15,309 bases of DNA from Solirubrobacteraceae bacterium (GCA_025935735.1 JAICUS010000071.1:1-15309), one strand, 5' to 3'; positions 6,369-13,585 are shown, counted from the stretch's first letter. Notes: generated from the letters alone by a model not told the origin. Program-made: numbers and translations.

Positions 6369-7456
6369 TGGTGGCCATCCGCGGCGGCGTCGAGGCGTTT
6401 CTCGCCCATCACCGGCGGCGGCGCGTTCGTCGTCCCGGTCTTGCAGAAGGCGCAGTACCTCGGCATGTCGGCCGACAAGGCGCTGCTCGAGGTGGAGGGC
6501 GTCGACTCGCAGAAGATCCCCGTCGGCGTACGCGGCGTGGCCATCTTCAAGGTGGGCGACGACGAGCACTCGATCACCAACGCGGGCACGCGCTTCCTCG
6601 ACGCCCAGCAGGGCCAGATGCACGACCTCGTCCGCGAGGTCTTCCACGGCCACCTGCGCTCGATCATCGGCACGCTGTCGGTCGAGGACCTGATCGCCAA
6701 CCGCAACGAGCTGGCACAGGCGACCCGGGACGCGAGCGCGGACGAGATGCAGAAGCTCGGCCTGGTGGTCGACTCGCTGCAGATCCAGGAGATCATCGAC
6801 CCCACCGGCTACATCAAGGCGCTCGGCGAGCCGCGCGCGGCCGAGGTCAAGAAGCAGGCGCGGATCGCCCAGGCGGCCGCCGACCGCGAGGCGACCGAGC
6901 GCGAGCAGGAGGCCGAGGCGCTGAAGGCGGCCGCCCGGCGCGACTCGGAGATCGAGCGCGGGCCGAGCGCGCGGCGCGGATCTCGATCGCCGAGGCCGAG
7001 GCCCGCGAGGTCGAGCTCGCGGCCGTGGCCAAGGCCAAGCAGATCGAGCAGGTCGGGAGCTCGGAGGCGCGCATCGCCAGCCAGCGCGGCATCGCCGAGG
7101 CCGAGGCGACCAAGGCGCGCGGCGAGGCCGAGGGCGCGTCGATCCGGGCGAAGGGCCTGGCCGAGGCGGAGTCGATCGCCAAGCGCGCCGAGGCGCTGGA
7201 GAAGGAGGCCGACGCGGTCATCGGCCAGCAGATCGCCGAGAAGCTGCCCGACATCGTGCGGGCCGCCTCGGAGTCGTTCAAGCACGTCGACAACCTGACC
7301 GTGCTCAACGGCGCGCAGGGGATCTCGGAGATCATCGCGCAGGTGATCGGGCAGGCCGGCCCGGCGCTGGAGATGGCCCGCGACGCGCTCGCGCGCACCC
7401 GCAACGGCGACGGCGCGGCTAAGCCGCGTGCGCCCGAGGAGCCGCCTCGGGCGTGA
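6369..7456 (+). pseudogene. Flotillin/SPFH-family gene, 5'-truncated and frameshifted
   Basis: Flotillins are membrane-anchored scaffold proteins with an SPFH domain and an Ala/Glu-rich coiled coil. One frame (6369 to about 6960) encodes S-P-I-T-G-G-G-A-F-V-V-P-V-L, the rest of the SPFH domain (V-F-H-G-H-L-R-S-I-I-G, I-D-P-T-G-Y-I) and the beginning of the coiled coil. At about 6955-6965 the coding sense jumps to a different frame, which continues with A-R-I-S-I-A-E-A-E-A, a Glu/Ala coiled coil and a flotillin-like C-terminus ending at 7456. Upstream, a TGA at 6366 precedes the SPFH part, and no membrane anchor or ATG/GTG is present in frame (the first possible start is TTG at 6441). The combined length of about 360 residues is well below the roughly 480-500 I expect, so coiled-coil sequence was probably also lost at the shift. 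It overlaps the convergent regulator gene by 38 bases. Confidence 0.75.
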
Positions 7457-7871
7457 CGTCGCGGGGCTTGAGCTCCTCGCGGCAGTGCGCGCACACGAGC
7501 AGCGGATCGGCCACGTGCCCGCAGGTGTTGTGGCGCAGGACGATCGGCGGGCCGAGCTCCTGCAGGTGCTTGTCGCCCCAGCGCATCAGCGTGACGATCG
7601 CCGGATAGAGGTCGCGGCCGGCCTCGGTCAGGCGGTACTCGTAGCGCTCCGGCTCCGAGCGGTAGAGCCGGCGGTCGAGGATGCCGGCGCCGACGAGCGT
7701 CTGCAGCCGCGTGGAGAGCATGTTGCGGGCGATGCCGAGGTTGCGCTGCATGTCGGAGAAGCGGCGGACCCCGTAGAAGGACTCGCGCAGGATCAGGAAC
7801 GTCCAGCGCTCGCCGAGGATCTCCATGGCACGCGCGATCGAGCACGTCTGCGGGCGGTCCAGCTCGTACAT
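7419..7871 (-). CDS. HxlR-family winged-helix transcriptional regulator
   Basis: A 150-residue DNA-binding regulator. The HxlR core is clear: conserved Cys10 in T-C-S-I-A-R-A, L-G-E-R-W-T-F-L-I-L-R-E (19-30), G-V-R-R-F-S-D-M-Q-R-N-L (34-45), the recognition helix region N-M-L-S-T-R-L (50-56) and the wing R-R-L-Y-R-S-E-P-E-R-Y-E-Y (68-80). The C-terminal tail has C117-x-H119 and C127-x2-C130, a possible metal ribbon seen in some family members. The ATG at 7871 is preferred because a TAACGT box lies 10 bases upstream; a GTG at 7892 would add 7 residues and overlap the hydrolase stop by 8 bases. Such regulators often respond to redox or electrophiles through the N-terminal Cys; the target here is unknown. 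It lies just downstream of the hydrolase-like gene on the same strand. Confidence 0.9.
   Translation of the reverse strand: MYELDRPQTCSIARAMEILGERWTFLILRESFYGVRRFSDMQRNLGIARNMLSTRLQTLVGAGILDRRLYRSEPERYEYRLTEAGRDLYPAIVTLMRWGDKHLQELGPPIVLRHNTCGHVADPLLVCAHCREELKPRDVTPEAAPRAHAA
7431..7453. terminator. GC-rich hairpin at a convergent gene junction
   Basis: CGCCCGAGG and CCTCGGGCG are exact 9-base reverse complements around a 5-base loop (AGCCG). A further outer pair, CCGCG (7424-7428) and CGCGG (7460-7464), lies outside. The hairpin sits exactly where the flotillin remnant (+) and the HxlR regulator (-) end against each other, as expected for a bidirectional terminator, though there is no T-tract on either side. 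Confidence 0.5.
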
Positions 7872-7875
7872 CGGA

Positions 7876-7887
7876 ATCGTTACGTTA
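7876..7887 (-). promoter_or_regulatory. TAACG tandem repeat before the HxlR gene (possible -10 box/operator)
   Basis: On the - strand TAACGTAACGAT contains two adjacent TAACG units and is AT-rich against its surroundings. TAACGT (7887-7882) fits TAnnnT and stands 10 bases before the ATG at 7871, compatible with a leaderless transcript. It overlaps the TAA stop of the hydrolase-like gene. It could also be an autoregulatory site. Confidence 0.35.
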
Positions 7888-8724
7888 GCCACAGAACGCG
7901 ACGATCTCCCGGGCCAAACCGACAGGGTCGTCGTAGGCGATGAGGAAGCCCGTGCGGGGCAGGACGCGCAGCTGGGCGTCGGGCAGCAGGTCCAGCGCCT
8001 CCTCGGCGATGCTCAGCGGGTGCGCGCGGTCCTCGTCGGCCCACAGCAGCAGCACGGGGAAGTCCATCTGCCCGTAGGCGTCGAGCAGGTCGCGGTGCGC
8101 GCCGCGCGGCCAGCGACGGGCCGCCTTGGCCCACGAGCGCACGCGGTTGCCGTTGCCGCCGAGGTCCATCAGGGCGTGTCTGACCAGGTCGCGCGCGCCG
8201 GGCGCGTTGGTGACCGTCAGCCGGTCGCCGCGGCCGGGGCGGATGGTCAGGACGGCGGCGCGGGCGAGCAGCCGGTCGCAGCCGGGGACGGCGGCGGCGC
8301 GGACGACGATGCGGCCCGCCCGCTCCAGCGGCTGCTCGTGCGGCCGGGCGTGCAGCGGGCTCGGCATCAGCACGAGCTTCTCCGGCGTGAGCGCGCCGGC
8401 GGCGATCGTGCGCAGCGCCAGCAGCGCGCCCGCGCCGTGGCCGCCGACCAGCGGCCGCGGCCCGCACGTGTCCTGGAGGAAGCCGGCCAGCACATCGCCG
8501 AACCACTCCGGCGTGTACGGGTGGCGCGGGCGGTCCTCGCTGTCGCCGTGCAGCGGCAGGTCCGGCAGGACGACCCGGTGGCGGTGGCTCAGCTCGTCCA
8601 CCACGGGCTCCCACTCCCGGTGCGAGAGGCCCTTGGAGTGCAGCAGCGCCAGCGGCGGCCCGGTGCCGGCCTCCCGGTAGGCGACGCGCGCACCGTCGGG
8701 GTGGTGATACAGGCGCAGCTTCAC
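7885..8724 (-). CDS. Alpha/beta-hydrolase-fold protein lacking catalytic Ser and His
   Basis: A 279-residue protein with the alpha/beta-hydrolase layout: an N-terminal strand pair, L-A-L-L-H-S (25-30) where enzymes have the H-G oxyanion segment, V-V-L-P-D-L-P-L-H-G-D-S (51-62), the nucleophile elbow region, a cap, and a C-terminal L-L-L-W-A-D-E-D-R (225-233) matching the acid-bearing strand. The elbow reads G-G-H-G-A-G-A (94-100), so the nucleophile position is Gly97 instead of Ser. The usual G-H near the C-terminus is G-F (Phe260). It therefore probably does not act as a normal Ser hydrolase and may bind a ligand or partner. The GTG at 8724 is the start; a GGGAAG lies about 11 bases before it. 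The gene is transcribed away from the Cox-like operon, 41 bases apart. Confidence 0.85.
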   Translation of the reverse strand: MKLRLYHHPDGARVAYREAGTGPPLALLHSKGLSHREWEPVVDELSHRHRVVLPDLPLHGDSEDRPRHPYTPEWFGDVLAGFLQDTCGPRPLVGGHGAGALLALRTIAAGALTPEKLVLMPSPLHARPHEQPLERAGRIVVRAAAVPGCDRLLARAAVLTIRPGRGDRLTVTNAPGARDLVRHALMDLGGNGNRVRSWAKAARRWPRGAHRDLLDAYGQMDFPVLLLWADEDRAHPLSIAEEALDLLPDAQLRVLPRTGFLIAYDDPVGLAREIVAFCG

Positions 8725-8752
8725 GCGCGCGACAGCTTCCCACGCCGGCGGC

Positions 8753-8758
8753 TAACCT
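8753..8758 (+). promoter_or_regulatory. -10 box of the molybdenum hydroxylase operon, probably leaderless
   Basis: TAACCT lies 7 bases before the GTG at 8766, so transcription would begin at or next to the start codon. GCGACA (8729-8734) 18 bases upstream keeps the GACA of a -35 box. No Shine-Dalgarno sequence precedes the GTG. Confidence 0.5.
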
Positions 8759-8765
8759 CGCGACC

Positions 8766-10808
8766 GTGGGGGCGGCCTTCATCGGGCAGCCGGTCCGGCG
8801 GCGCGAGGACGAGCACATCCTGCGCGGGCGCTCGCGGTTCCTGGACGACGTGGCGGCCGAGGGCGCCGCCCACGTCGCGTTCGTGCGCAGCCCGCACGCC
8901 CGCGCGCGCATCCGCGGCGGCTCGCTGCCCCCGCGCGCGCCGGGGCTGCTGGCGATCCTGACCGCGGACGACCTGGCCGGCACGGCGCCGCCGCGGGTCG
9001 ACGCGGCGCCGGGGATGCGCCTGGCCGTCGCCGACGCGCCGCACCCGCTGCTGGCCCGCGACGAGGTCCGCTACGCCGGCCAGCCCGTCGCCGCGGTGGT
9101 GGCCGAGACCCGCGCGCTGGCCGAGGACGCGGCCGAGCTGGTCGAGGTCGACTACGAGCCGCTGGAGGCGGTCGTCGACCCGCGCGCGGCGGAGTCGCTC
9201 CTGCGCTGGGAGCGCCGCGGCGGCGACGTGGCGGGCGCGTTCGCGGCCGCGGACCGGGTCGTGCGCACCGACCACCTGATCCCCCGGCTGGCCGCCGTGC
9301 CGATGGAGACCCGCGGCGCCCTGGCGTCGCTCGACGGCGACCTGCTCACGGTCTGGTCGTCCTCGCAGGGCGCGCACCGGCCGCGGGCGCAGCTGGCGCA
9401 GACGCTGGGGCGCGACGAGTCCGGCATCCGCGTGCGCGTGCCCGAGGTCGGCGGCGCGTTCGGCTCCAAGGGCACGCTGCCGGTCGAGACGACGCTGGTC
9501 GCGCTCGCCGCGCTGCGGCTCGGCCGGCCGGTGAAGTGGATCGAGGACCGGCGCGAGAGCTTCTTGAGCTCGCCGCAGGGCCGCGGGATGCGCGGGGCGG
9601 TCGAGCTGGCCCTGGACGCCGATGGGCGCATGCTCGGCCTGCGCGCGCGGCTGCTGGCCGACCTGGGCGCGTACCTGCTGCCCAGCACGGCGATCCCGGG
9701 CCACACCACGGCGATGGGGATGGGCGGCGCCTACGCCATCCCGGCGGTCGAGGTGACCCTGACCGGCGCGCGCACGGACAAGGTCCCCGTCGCGCCCTAC
9801 CGCGGCGCCGGCCGCCCGGAGGCGGTCTACCTGGTGGAGACGACCGTCGACAGCGCCGCGCGCGAGCTGGGCATGGACCCGGCCGAGCTGCGCCGCCGCA
9901 ACCTGGTGCGCGAGTTCCCGTACGAGACCGCGCTCGGCTGGACGTACGACTCCGGCGACTACGAGCGCTGCCTGGACCGCGCGCTCGAGCTCGTCCGTCC
10001 GGAGCACGACGATGAGCGGCTCGTGGGCACGGGCGTGGCGCTCGCGGTCGAGCGCTCCGGCGGGCTGTGGGAGACGGCCGAGGTCCGGCTCGACGGCTCC
10101 CGGGCGGTCGTGCGGGTCGGCTCGACGCCGTCCGGGCAGGGCCACGAGACGCTGTTCGCCCAGATCGCCGCCGACCGGCTCGGCCTGGAAGTGCAGGACG
10201 TCGAGGTGCTGACCGGCGACAGCGCGGGCCTGCCGGAGAGCATCGGCTCCTTCGCCAGCCGCTCGACCGCGATGGGCGGCTCGGCCGTCGCGCTGGCCTG
10301 CGACGACGCGCTGGCCCGCCGGGATGCCGGCGAGGAGCCGGCGGGCTCGGCGCGCTTCGAGTCCGACCAGGCGTTCACCTCGGGCGCCTGCGCGGCGGTC
10401 GTCGAGGTCGAGCGCGCCACCGGCCGCGTCACCGTCCGCCGCCTGGTCGCGGTCGACGACGCCGGCCGGATACTCAACCCGCTGCTCGCCGAGGGTCAGG
10501 TGATCGGCGGCGCCGTCCAGGGCCTCGGCGCGGTGCTGAGCGAGGAGGTCGTCCACGACGAGGACGGCCAGCCGACCACCACCTCCCTGCTCGCCTACAC
10601 GCTGCTCACGGCCGCCGACGTCCCGCCGATCGCCACCGAGTTCGTGGAGATCCCCTCGCCCCTGAACCCGCTCGGCGCCAAGGGGATCGGCGAGGCCGGC
10701 ACGATCGGCGTCCCACCCGCCGTGGCGAACGCCCTGGCCGACGCCCTCGGCGCCCACCTCGTCGACCCGCCGTTCACCGCCGAGAAGGTCTGGCGGGCCC
10801 TGCGATGA
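8766..10808 (+). CDS. Form II CoxL-like molybdenum hydroxylase large subunit (xanthine dehydrogenase family)
   Basis: This 680-residue subunit would hold the molybdopterin cytosine dinucleotide cofactor and the active site. Family motifs occur in order: the N-terminal R-G-R-S-R-F-L-D-D hammerhead domain start, Gln201 in S-S-S-Q-G, G-G-A-F-G-S-K (229-235), the active-site loop P-Y-R-G-A-G-R (344-350), S-G-Q-G-H-E, and G-I-G-E-A-G with the catalytic Glu643. The loop is the form II type, not the A-Y-x-C-S-F-R of true CO dehydrogenase, so the substrate is probably an aldehyde or N-heterocycle. It is about 90-120 residues shorter than the usual 770-800, mainly between the S-R-S-T-A-M-G-G helix and the A-R-F-E-S segment. 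The GTG at 8766 follows a TAACCT box; the stop overlaps the next ATG by 4 bases. Confidence 0.92.
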   Translation: MGAAFIGQPVRRREDEHILRGRSRFLDDVAAEGAAHVAFVRSPHARARIRGGSLPPRAPGLLAILTADDLAGTAPPRVDAAPGMRLAVADAPHPLLARDEVRYAGQPVAAVVAETRALAEDAAELVEVDYEPLEAVVDPRAAESLLRWERRGGDVAGAFAAADRVVRTDHLIPRLAAVPMETRGALASLDGDLLTVWSSSQGAHRPRAQLAQTLGRDESGIRVRVPEVGGAFGSKGTLPVETTLVALAALRLGRPVKWIEDRRESFLSSPQGRGMRGAVELALDADGRMLGLRARLLADLGAYLLPSTAIPGHTTAMGMGGAYAIPAVEVTLTGARTDKVPVAPYRGAGRPEAVYLVETTVDSAARELGMDPAELRRRNLVREFPYETALGWTYDSGDYERCLDRALELVRPEHDDERLVGTGVALAVERSGGLWETAEVRLDGSRAVVRVGSTPSGQGHETLFAQIAADRLGLEVQDVEVLTGDSAGLPESIGSFASRSTAMGGSAVALACDDALARRDAGEEPAGSARFESDQAFTSGACAAVVEVERATGRVTVRRLVAVDDAGRILNPLLAEGQVIGGAVQGLGAVLSEEVVHDEDGQPTTTSLLAYTLLTAADVPPIATEFVEIPSPLNPLGAKGIGEAGTIGVPPAVANALADALGAHLVDPPFTAEKVWRALR

Positions 10809-11116
10809 GCTGGCGCGGCGACCTGGCGGGCTACACCGGCACGCTCATCCTCCAGGAGGTCGACGAGGACGCGCACGTCGCGCGCTACCGCTTCCAGGGC
10901 GCCCGCGACGGCGCGACCGCCACCGCGGCGATCGCCGTGACGGCGGCCGGTGAGATCACGGCGGACGTGCACCCCGGCCACGGCAGCGACCTGACCGCCG
11001 GGCAGCTGGTGGAGGCGGCCAGAGCGGTGTGGCCGGGCGCGGGCCCGCGCCGGGGGCTCGTGGCCGCGGGCGCAGCGGCCGTGCTCACCGGCTGGGCGCT
11101 GAAGGGGCCCCGATGA
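10805..11116 (+). CDS. Small CoxG-like (SRPBCC) protein, about half the usual length
   Basis: A 103-residue protein with ATGA overlaps at both ends (10805-10808 and 11113-11116), so it is clearly part of the operon. Residues 10-58 (Y-T-G-T-L-I-L-Q-E-V-D, A-R-Y-R-F-Q-G, A-T-A-T-A-A-I-A-V) look like the middle and C-terminal strands of CoxG proteins, which have an SRPBCC fold and help recruit or mature form I and II Cox enzymes. The N-terminal half of a normal CoxG (about 150-200 residues) is missing. The C-terminal Gly/Ala-rich stretch 84-98 (L-V-A-A-G-A-A-A-V-L-T-G-W-A-L) is hydrophobic and could touch the membrane. The CoxG assignment is tentative; the reading frame is well supported by the two overlaps. 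Confidence 0.65.
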   Translation: MSWRGDLAGYTGTLILQEVDEDAHVARYRFQGARDGATATAAIAVTAAGEITADVHPGHGSDLTAGQLVEAARAVWPGAGPRRGLVAAGAAAVLTGWALKGPR

Positions 11117-11829
11117 AGCCCGCGCCGTTCGACTATGTCGCTCCGCGCACCGTCGAGGAGGCGCTCGACGCGCTGGCCGAAGAGGGGTCGCGGGTGCTGG
11201 CCGGGGGGCAGAGCCTCGTGCCGCTGCTGAACTTCCGGCTCGCGCGGCCGGCGCGGCTGGTCGACGTCAATGGCATCGCCGAGCTGGGAGTCCTGCGGCG
11301 CAGCCAAGGCATCCTGCGCATCGGCGCCACCGTGCGCCAGGCGGCGCTGGAGCGGTCAGAGATCGTGGCGCGCCACTGGCCGCTGCTCGCGCAGGCGGTC
11401 CGCCACGTCGGGCACGCCGCCACGCGATCGCGCGGGACCGTGGGCGGGTCGGTCGCGCACGCCGACCCGCGGGCGGAGCTGCCGGTGGCGCTCGCGGCGC
11501 TGGGTGCCCGCTTTCACCTGCGGTCACGGGACGGCCGCCGCACGCTGACCGCGGACGAGCTCTTCCAGGGGCCGCTGACCACGGCCCTCGAGGACCAGGA
11601 GCTCCTCGAGGAGATCGAGGTGCCGCCGCTCCCCGCGGGCGCCAGGACCGGATTCGCCGAGTACGCCCGCACCCGCGGCGACTTCGCCCAGGCGGCGGTC
11701 GCCGTCGTCCGCACCCCGGAGCGCACGACGATCGTCACGCTCGGCCCGCACGTGGTCGCCGAGCCCGCGGCGGATGAACACGCCGGAGCGCTGCTCGCCG
11801 CGCTCATCGCGGAGGCGATGCCCGCGTGA
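11113..11829 (+). CDS. CoxM-like FAD-binding subunit of molybdenum hydroxylase
   Basis: A 238-residue flavoprotein subunit that would pass electrons from the 2Fe-2S centres to an acceptor through FAD. FAD motifs A-G-G-Q-S (30-34) and T-V-G-G-S-V-A-H-A-D-P-R-A-E-L-P (109-124) are intact, and F-D-Y-V-A-P at the N-terminus is typical. The family is usually about 285 residues; here the C-terminal domain stops soon after G-D-F-A-Q-A-A-V-A-V-V, losing about 45 residues, including the usual Y-R-R motif region. The ATG at 11113 overlaps the preceding stop (ATGA) and the stop overlaps the next GTG (GTGA), so an in-frame earlier start at 11029 is not needed. Confidence 0.92.
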   Translation: MKPAPFDYVAPRTVEEALDALAEEGSRVLAGGQSLVPLLNFRLARPARLVDVNGIAELGVLRRSQGILRIGATVRQAALERSEIVARHWPLLAQAVRHVGHAATRSRGTVGGSVAHADPRAELPVALAALGARFHLRSRDGRRTLTADELFQGPLTTALEDQELLEEIEVPPLPAGARTGFAEYARTRGDFAQAAVAVVRTPERTTIVTLGPHVVAEPAADEHAGALLAALIAEAMPA

Positions 11830-12272
11830 GGATCACCGTCCACCTCAACGGCGCGCCGCACACCGCGGAGGTCGAGCCGCGGACGCTGCTGAGCGACTTC
11901 ATCCGCCACGACGCCGGGCTGACCGGGACGAAGGTCGGCTGCGAGCACGGCGTGTGCGGGGCATGCACGGTTCAGCTCGACGGCGAGCCCGTCCGCGCCT
12001 GCTTGACGCTGGCCGTCCAGGCCGACGGCGCGCACGTCCGCACCATCGAGGGACTGACCCGGGACGACCGGCCGCTGCACCCGCTCCAGCAGGCCTTCCA
12101 CGAGCACCACGCGCTGCAGTGCGGGTTCTGCACGGCGGGCATCCTGATGACGCTCGAGGCGTTCCTCAGAGAGCACCCGGAGCCCACCGAGACACAGGTG
12201 CGCGAGGCGCTCGCGGGCAACCTGTGCCGCTGCACCGGCTATTCGGCCATGGTCGAAGCGTCGCGCCGCTAG
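11826..12272 (+). CDS. CoxS-like 2Fe-2S subunit of molybdenum hydroxylase
   Basis: A 148-residue protein with two 2Fe-2S clusters, of normal length for the family. The N-terminal plant-ferredoxin-type cluster is held by Cys39, Cys44, Cys47 (C-E-H-G-V-C-G-A-C) and Cys59. The C-terminal helical cluster is held by Cys99, Cys102 (Q-C-G-F-C-T-A-G), Cys134 and Cys136 (C-R-C-T-G-Y). Gln98 matches the residue that contacts the molybdopterin cofactor in homologues. The GTG at 11826 overlaps the FAD-subunit stop in a GTGA. It is the last gene of the operon; unlike its partners it is not shortened. The gene order large-G-medium-small differs from the common medium-small-large. Confidence 0.95.
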   Translation: MRITVHLNGAPHTAEVEPRTLLSDFIRHDAGLTGTKVGCEHGVCGACTVQLDGEPVRACLTLAVQADGAHVRTIEGLTRDDRPLHPLQQAFHEHHALQCGFCTAGILMTLEAFLREHPEPTETQVREALAGNLCRCTGYSAMVEASRR

Positions 12273-12283
12273 CGTCATAGCGG
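12266..12283. repeat. Inverted repeat CCGCTA-N6-TAGCGG at the end of the Cox operon
   Basis: Perfect 6-base arms separated by 6 bases overlap the TAG stop of the 2Fe-2S subunit and lie just upstream of the MATE coding region. It could be a weak terminator or a regulator site. TAGCGT at 12270-12275 inside it fits a -10 box, the same hexamer as upstream of fumC. Confidence 0.35.
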
Positions 12284-12330
12284 TCCTGCGCCTGCGCTCC
12301 CCCCACGACCGCCAGATCCTGCTGCTCGCC

Positions 12331-13584
12331 GTGCCGGCGCTGGGCGCGCTGGCGGCCGAGCCGCTCTACGTGCTGGTGGACACGGCGATCGTCGGGCACC
12401 TGGGCACGACGCAGCTCGCCTCGCTGGCCATCGCCGCCACGGTCATGTCGACGGCGTTCACGATCTTCAACTTCCTCACCTACGGCACGACCGCCCAGGT
12501 CGCCCGCCTCCACGGGGCCGGCCGCAACGAGGCCGCCGCCGCGCTCGGCTCGCAGGCGCTGTGGCTCGGGCTGGCGATCGGCGTCGCGCTGCTCGTGCTG
12601 ATCGAGGCGCTCGCGGGGCCGATCGTGACGCTGATGGGCGGCACCGGCAGGGTCCACGACGGCGCGGTGCTCTACCTGCGCATCGCCGCGCTGGGCGGGC
12701 CGCTGTTCATGCTCGCCGGCGCCGGCCAGGGCTTCCTGCGCGGGATGTCCGACCTCAGGACGCCGCTGATCATCCTCGTGGCCGCGCACACGACGAACGC
12801 GGTGCTCGAGCTGGTGTTCGTCTACGGCTTCGGCTGGGGGCTGGCCGGCTCGGCCTGGGGCACGGTGATCGCCCAGCTCGGGATGGCGCTGGGGTTCGTC
12901 GCCGTGCAGCGCCGGACCGGCTTCGAGCGCCCGCACCCGGGGAAGATGCGCCCGCTGGCCCGCATCGGCTCGGAGATCGCGGTGCGCACGACGGCGCTGA
13001 CCGGCTCGTTCCTCATCGGCTCGGCGGTGCTCGCCCGGATCGGCGCGGCGAGCCTCGGCGCGCACCAGGTGGCGTTCCAGCTGTGGATCTTCCTCGCGCT
13101 GATCCTGGACGCGATCGCCATCGCCGGGCAGGTGATGGTCGGGCGGATGCTCGGCGCCGGCGACGCGAGCGGCGCGCGGGAGGCGGCGACGCGGATGATC
13201 GCCTGGGCGGTGGCGGTCGGCGCCCTGTTCGCCGTCGTGCTGCTCGCGCTCGGGGACGCGGTCCCCCGCCTGTTCACCGGCGACGACCGGGTGGTGGAGC
13301 GGGCGCACGAGATCTGGCCGCTGTTCGCCGCGATGATGCCCGCCAACGGCGCCGTGTTCGCGCTGGACGGGATCCTCATCGGCGCGGGCGACACCCGCTT
13401 CCTGATGTGGGGGATGCTCGCCGCGGCCGCCGTCTATGTGCCGATCGTGCTGCTCGCGCCGCACGAGGGCTGGGGGATCGTCGGAGTGTGGTGGGGCCTG
13501 CTCGCGCTGATCGCGGTGCGCCTCCTCACCTGCGGCGCGCGCTTCGCCGGCTCGCGCTGGGCGTTGACCGGCGCGCCCGCCTGA
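12331..13584 (+). CDS. MATE-family (DinF-like) multidrug/metabolite exporter
   Basis: From the first canonical start (GTG 12331) the protein has 417 residues and about 11-12 membrane helices in two MATE halves. Such proteins export cationic compounds using H+ or Na+. Family segments are E-P-L-Y-V-L-V-D-T-A-I-V-G-H-L-G (helix 1), G-T-T-A-Q-V-A-R (helix 2), G-Q-G-F-L-R-G-M-S-D (helix 4-5 region) and D-G-I-L-I-G-A-G-D-T-R-F-L in the second half. Starting at 12331 would cut into helix 1. The open frame upstream encodes L-R-L-R-S-P-H-D-R-Q-I-L-L-L-A, which fits the normal N-terminus, so the real start is probably a non-canonical codon (CTG at 12286 or nearby), giving about 432 residues. The gene follows the Cox operon with no shared overlap. 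The substrate is unknown. Confidence 0.9.
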   Translation: MPALGALAAEPLYVLVDTAIVGHLGTTQLASLAIAATVMSTAFTIFNFLTYGTTAQVARLHGAGRNEAAAALGSQALWLGLAIGVALLVLIEALAGPIVTLMGGTGRVHDGAVLYLRIAALGGPLFMLAGAGQGFLRGMSDLRTPLIILVAAHTTNAVLELVFVYGFGWGLAGSAWGTVIAQLGMALGFVAVQRRTGFERPHPGKMRPLARIGSEIAVRTTALTGSFLIGSAVLARIGAASLGAHQVAFQLWIFLALILDAIAIAGQVMVGRMLGAGDASGAREAATRMIAWAVAVGALFAVVLLALGDAVPRLFTGDDRVVERAHEIWPLFAAMMPANGAVFALDGILIGAGDTRFLMWGMLAAAAVYVPIVLLAPHEGWGIVGVWWGLLALIAVRLLTCGARFAGSRWALTGAPA

Positions 13585-13585
13585 C

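Noticed and set aside
6945..6975. Programmed frameshift in the flotillin gene
   Set aside because: No slippery heptamer or strong downstream structure is evident, and the 5' end is also missing, which fits decay or an assembly error better.
8721..10757. A 678-residue open frame antisense to the large subunit gene
   Set aside because: It is Arg/Ala/Gly/His-rich with no recognisable domain; long antisense frames are expected opposite genes with GC-rich third positions. The + strand frame has all family motifs.
13252..13266. Inverted repeat GGGGAC-GCG-GTCCCC inside the MATE gene, resembling the repeat core after pdxH
   Set aside because: It has a different centre, short arms, no AT flanks, and encodes an ordinary G-D-A-V-P segment; probably coincidence.
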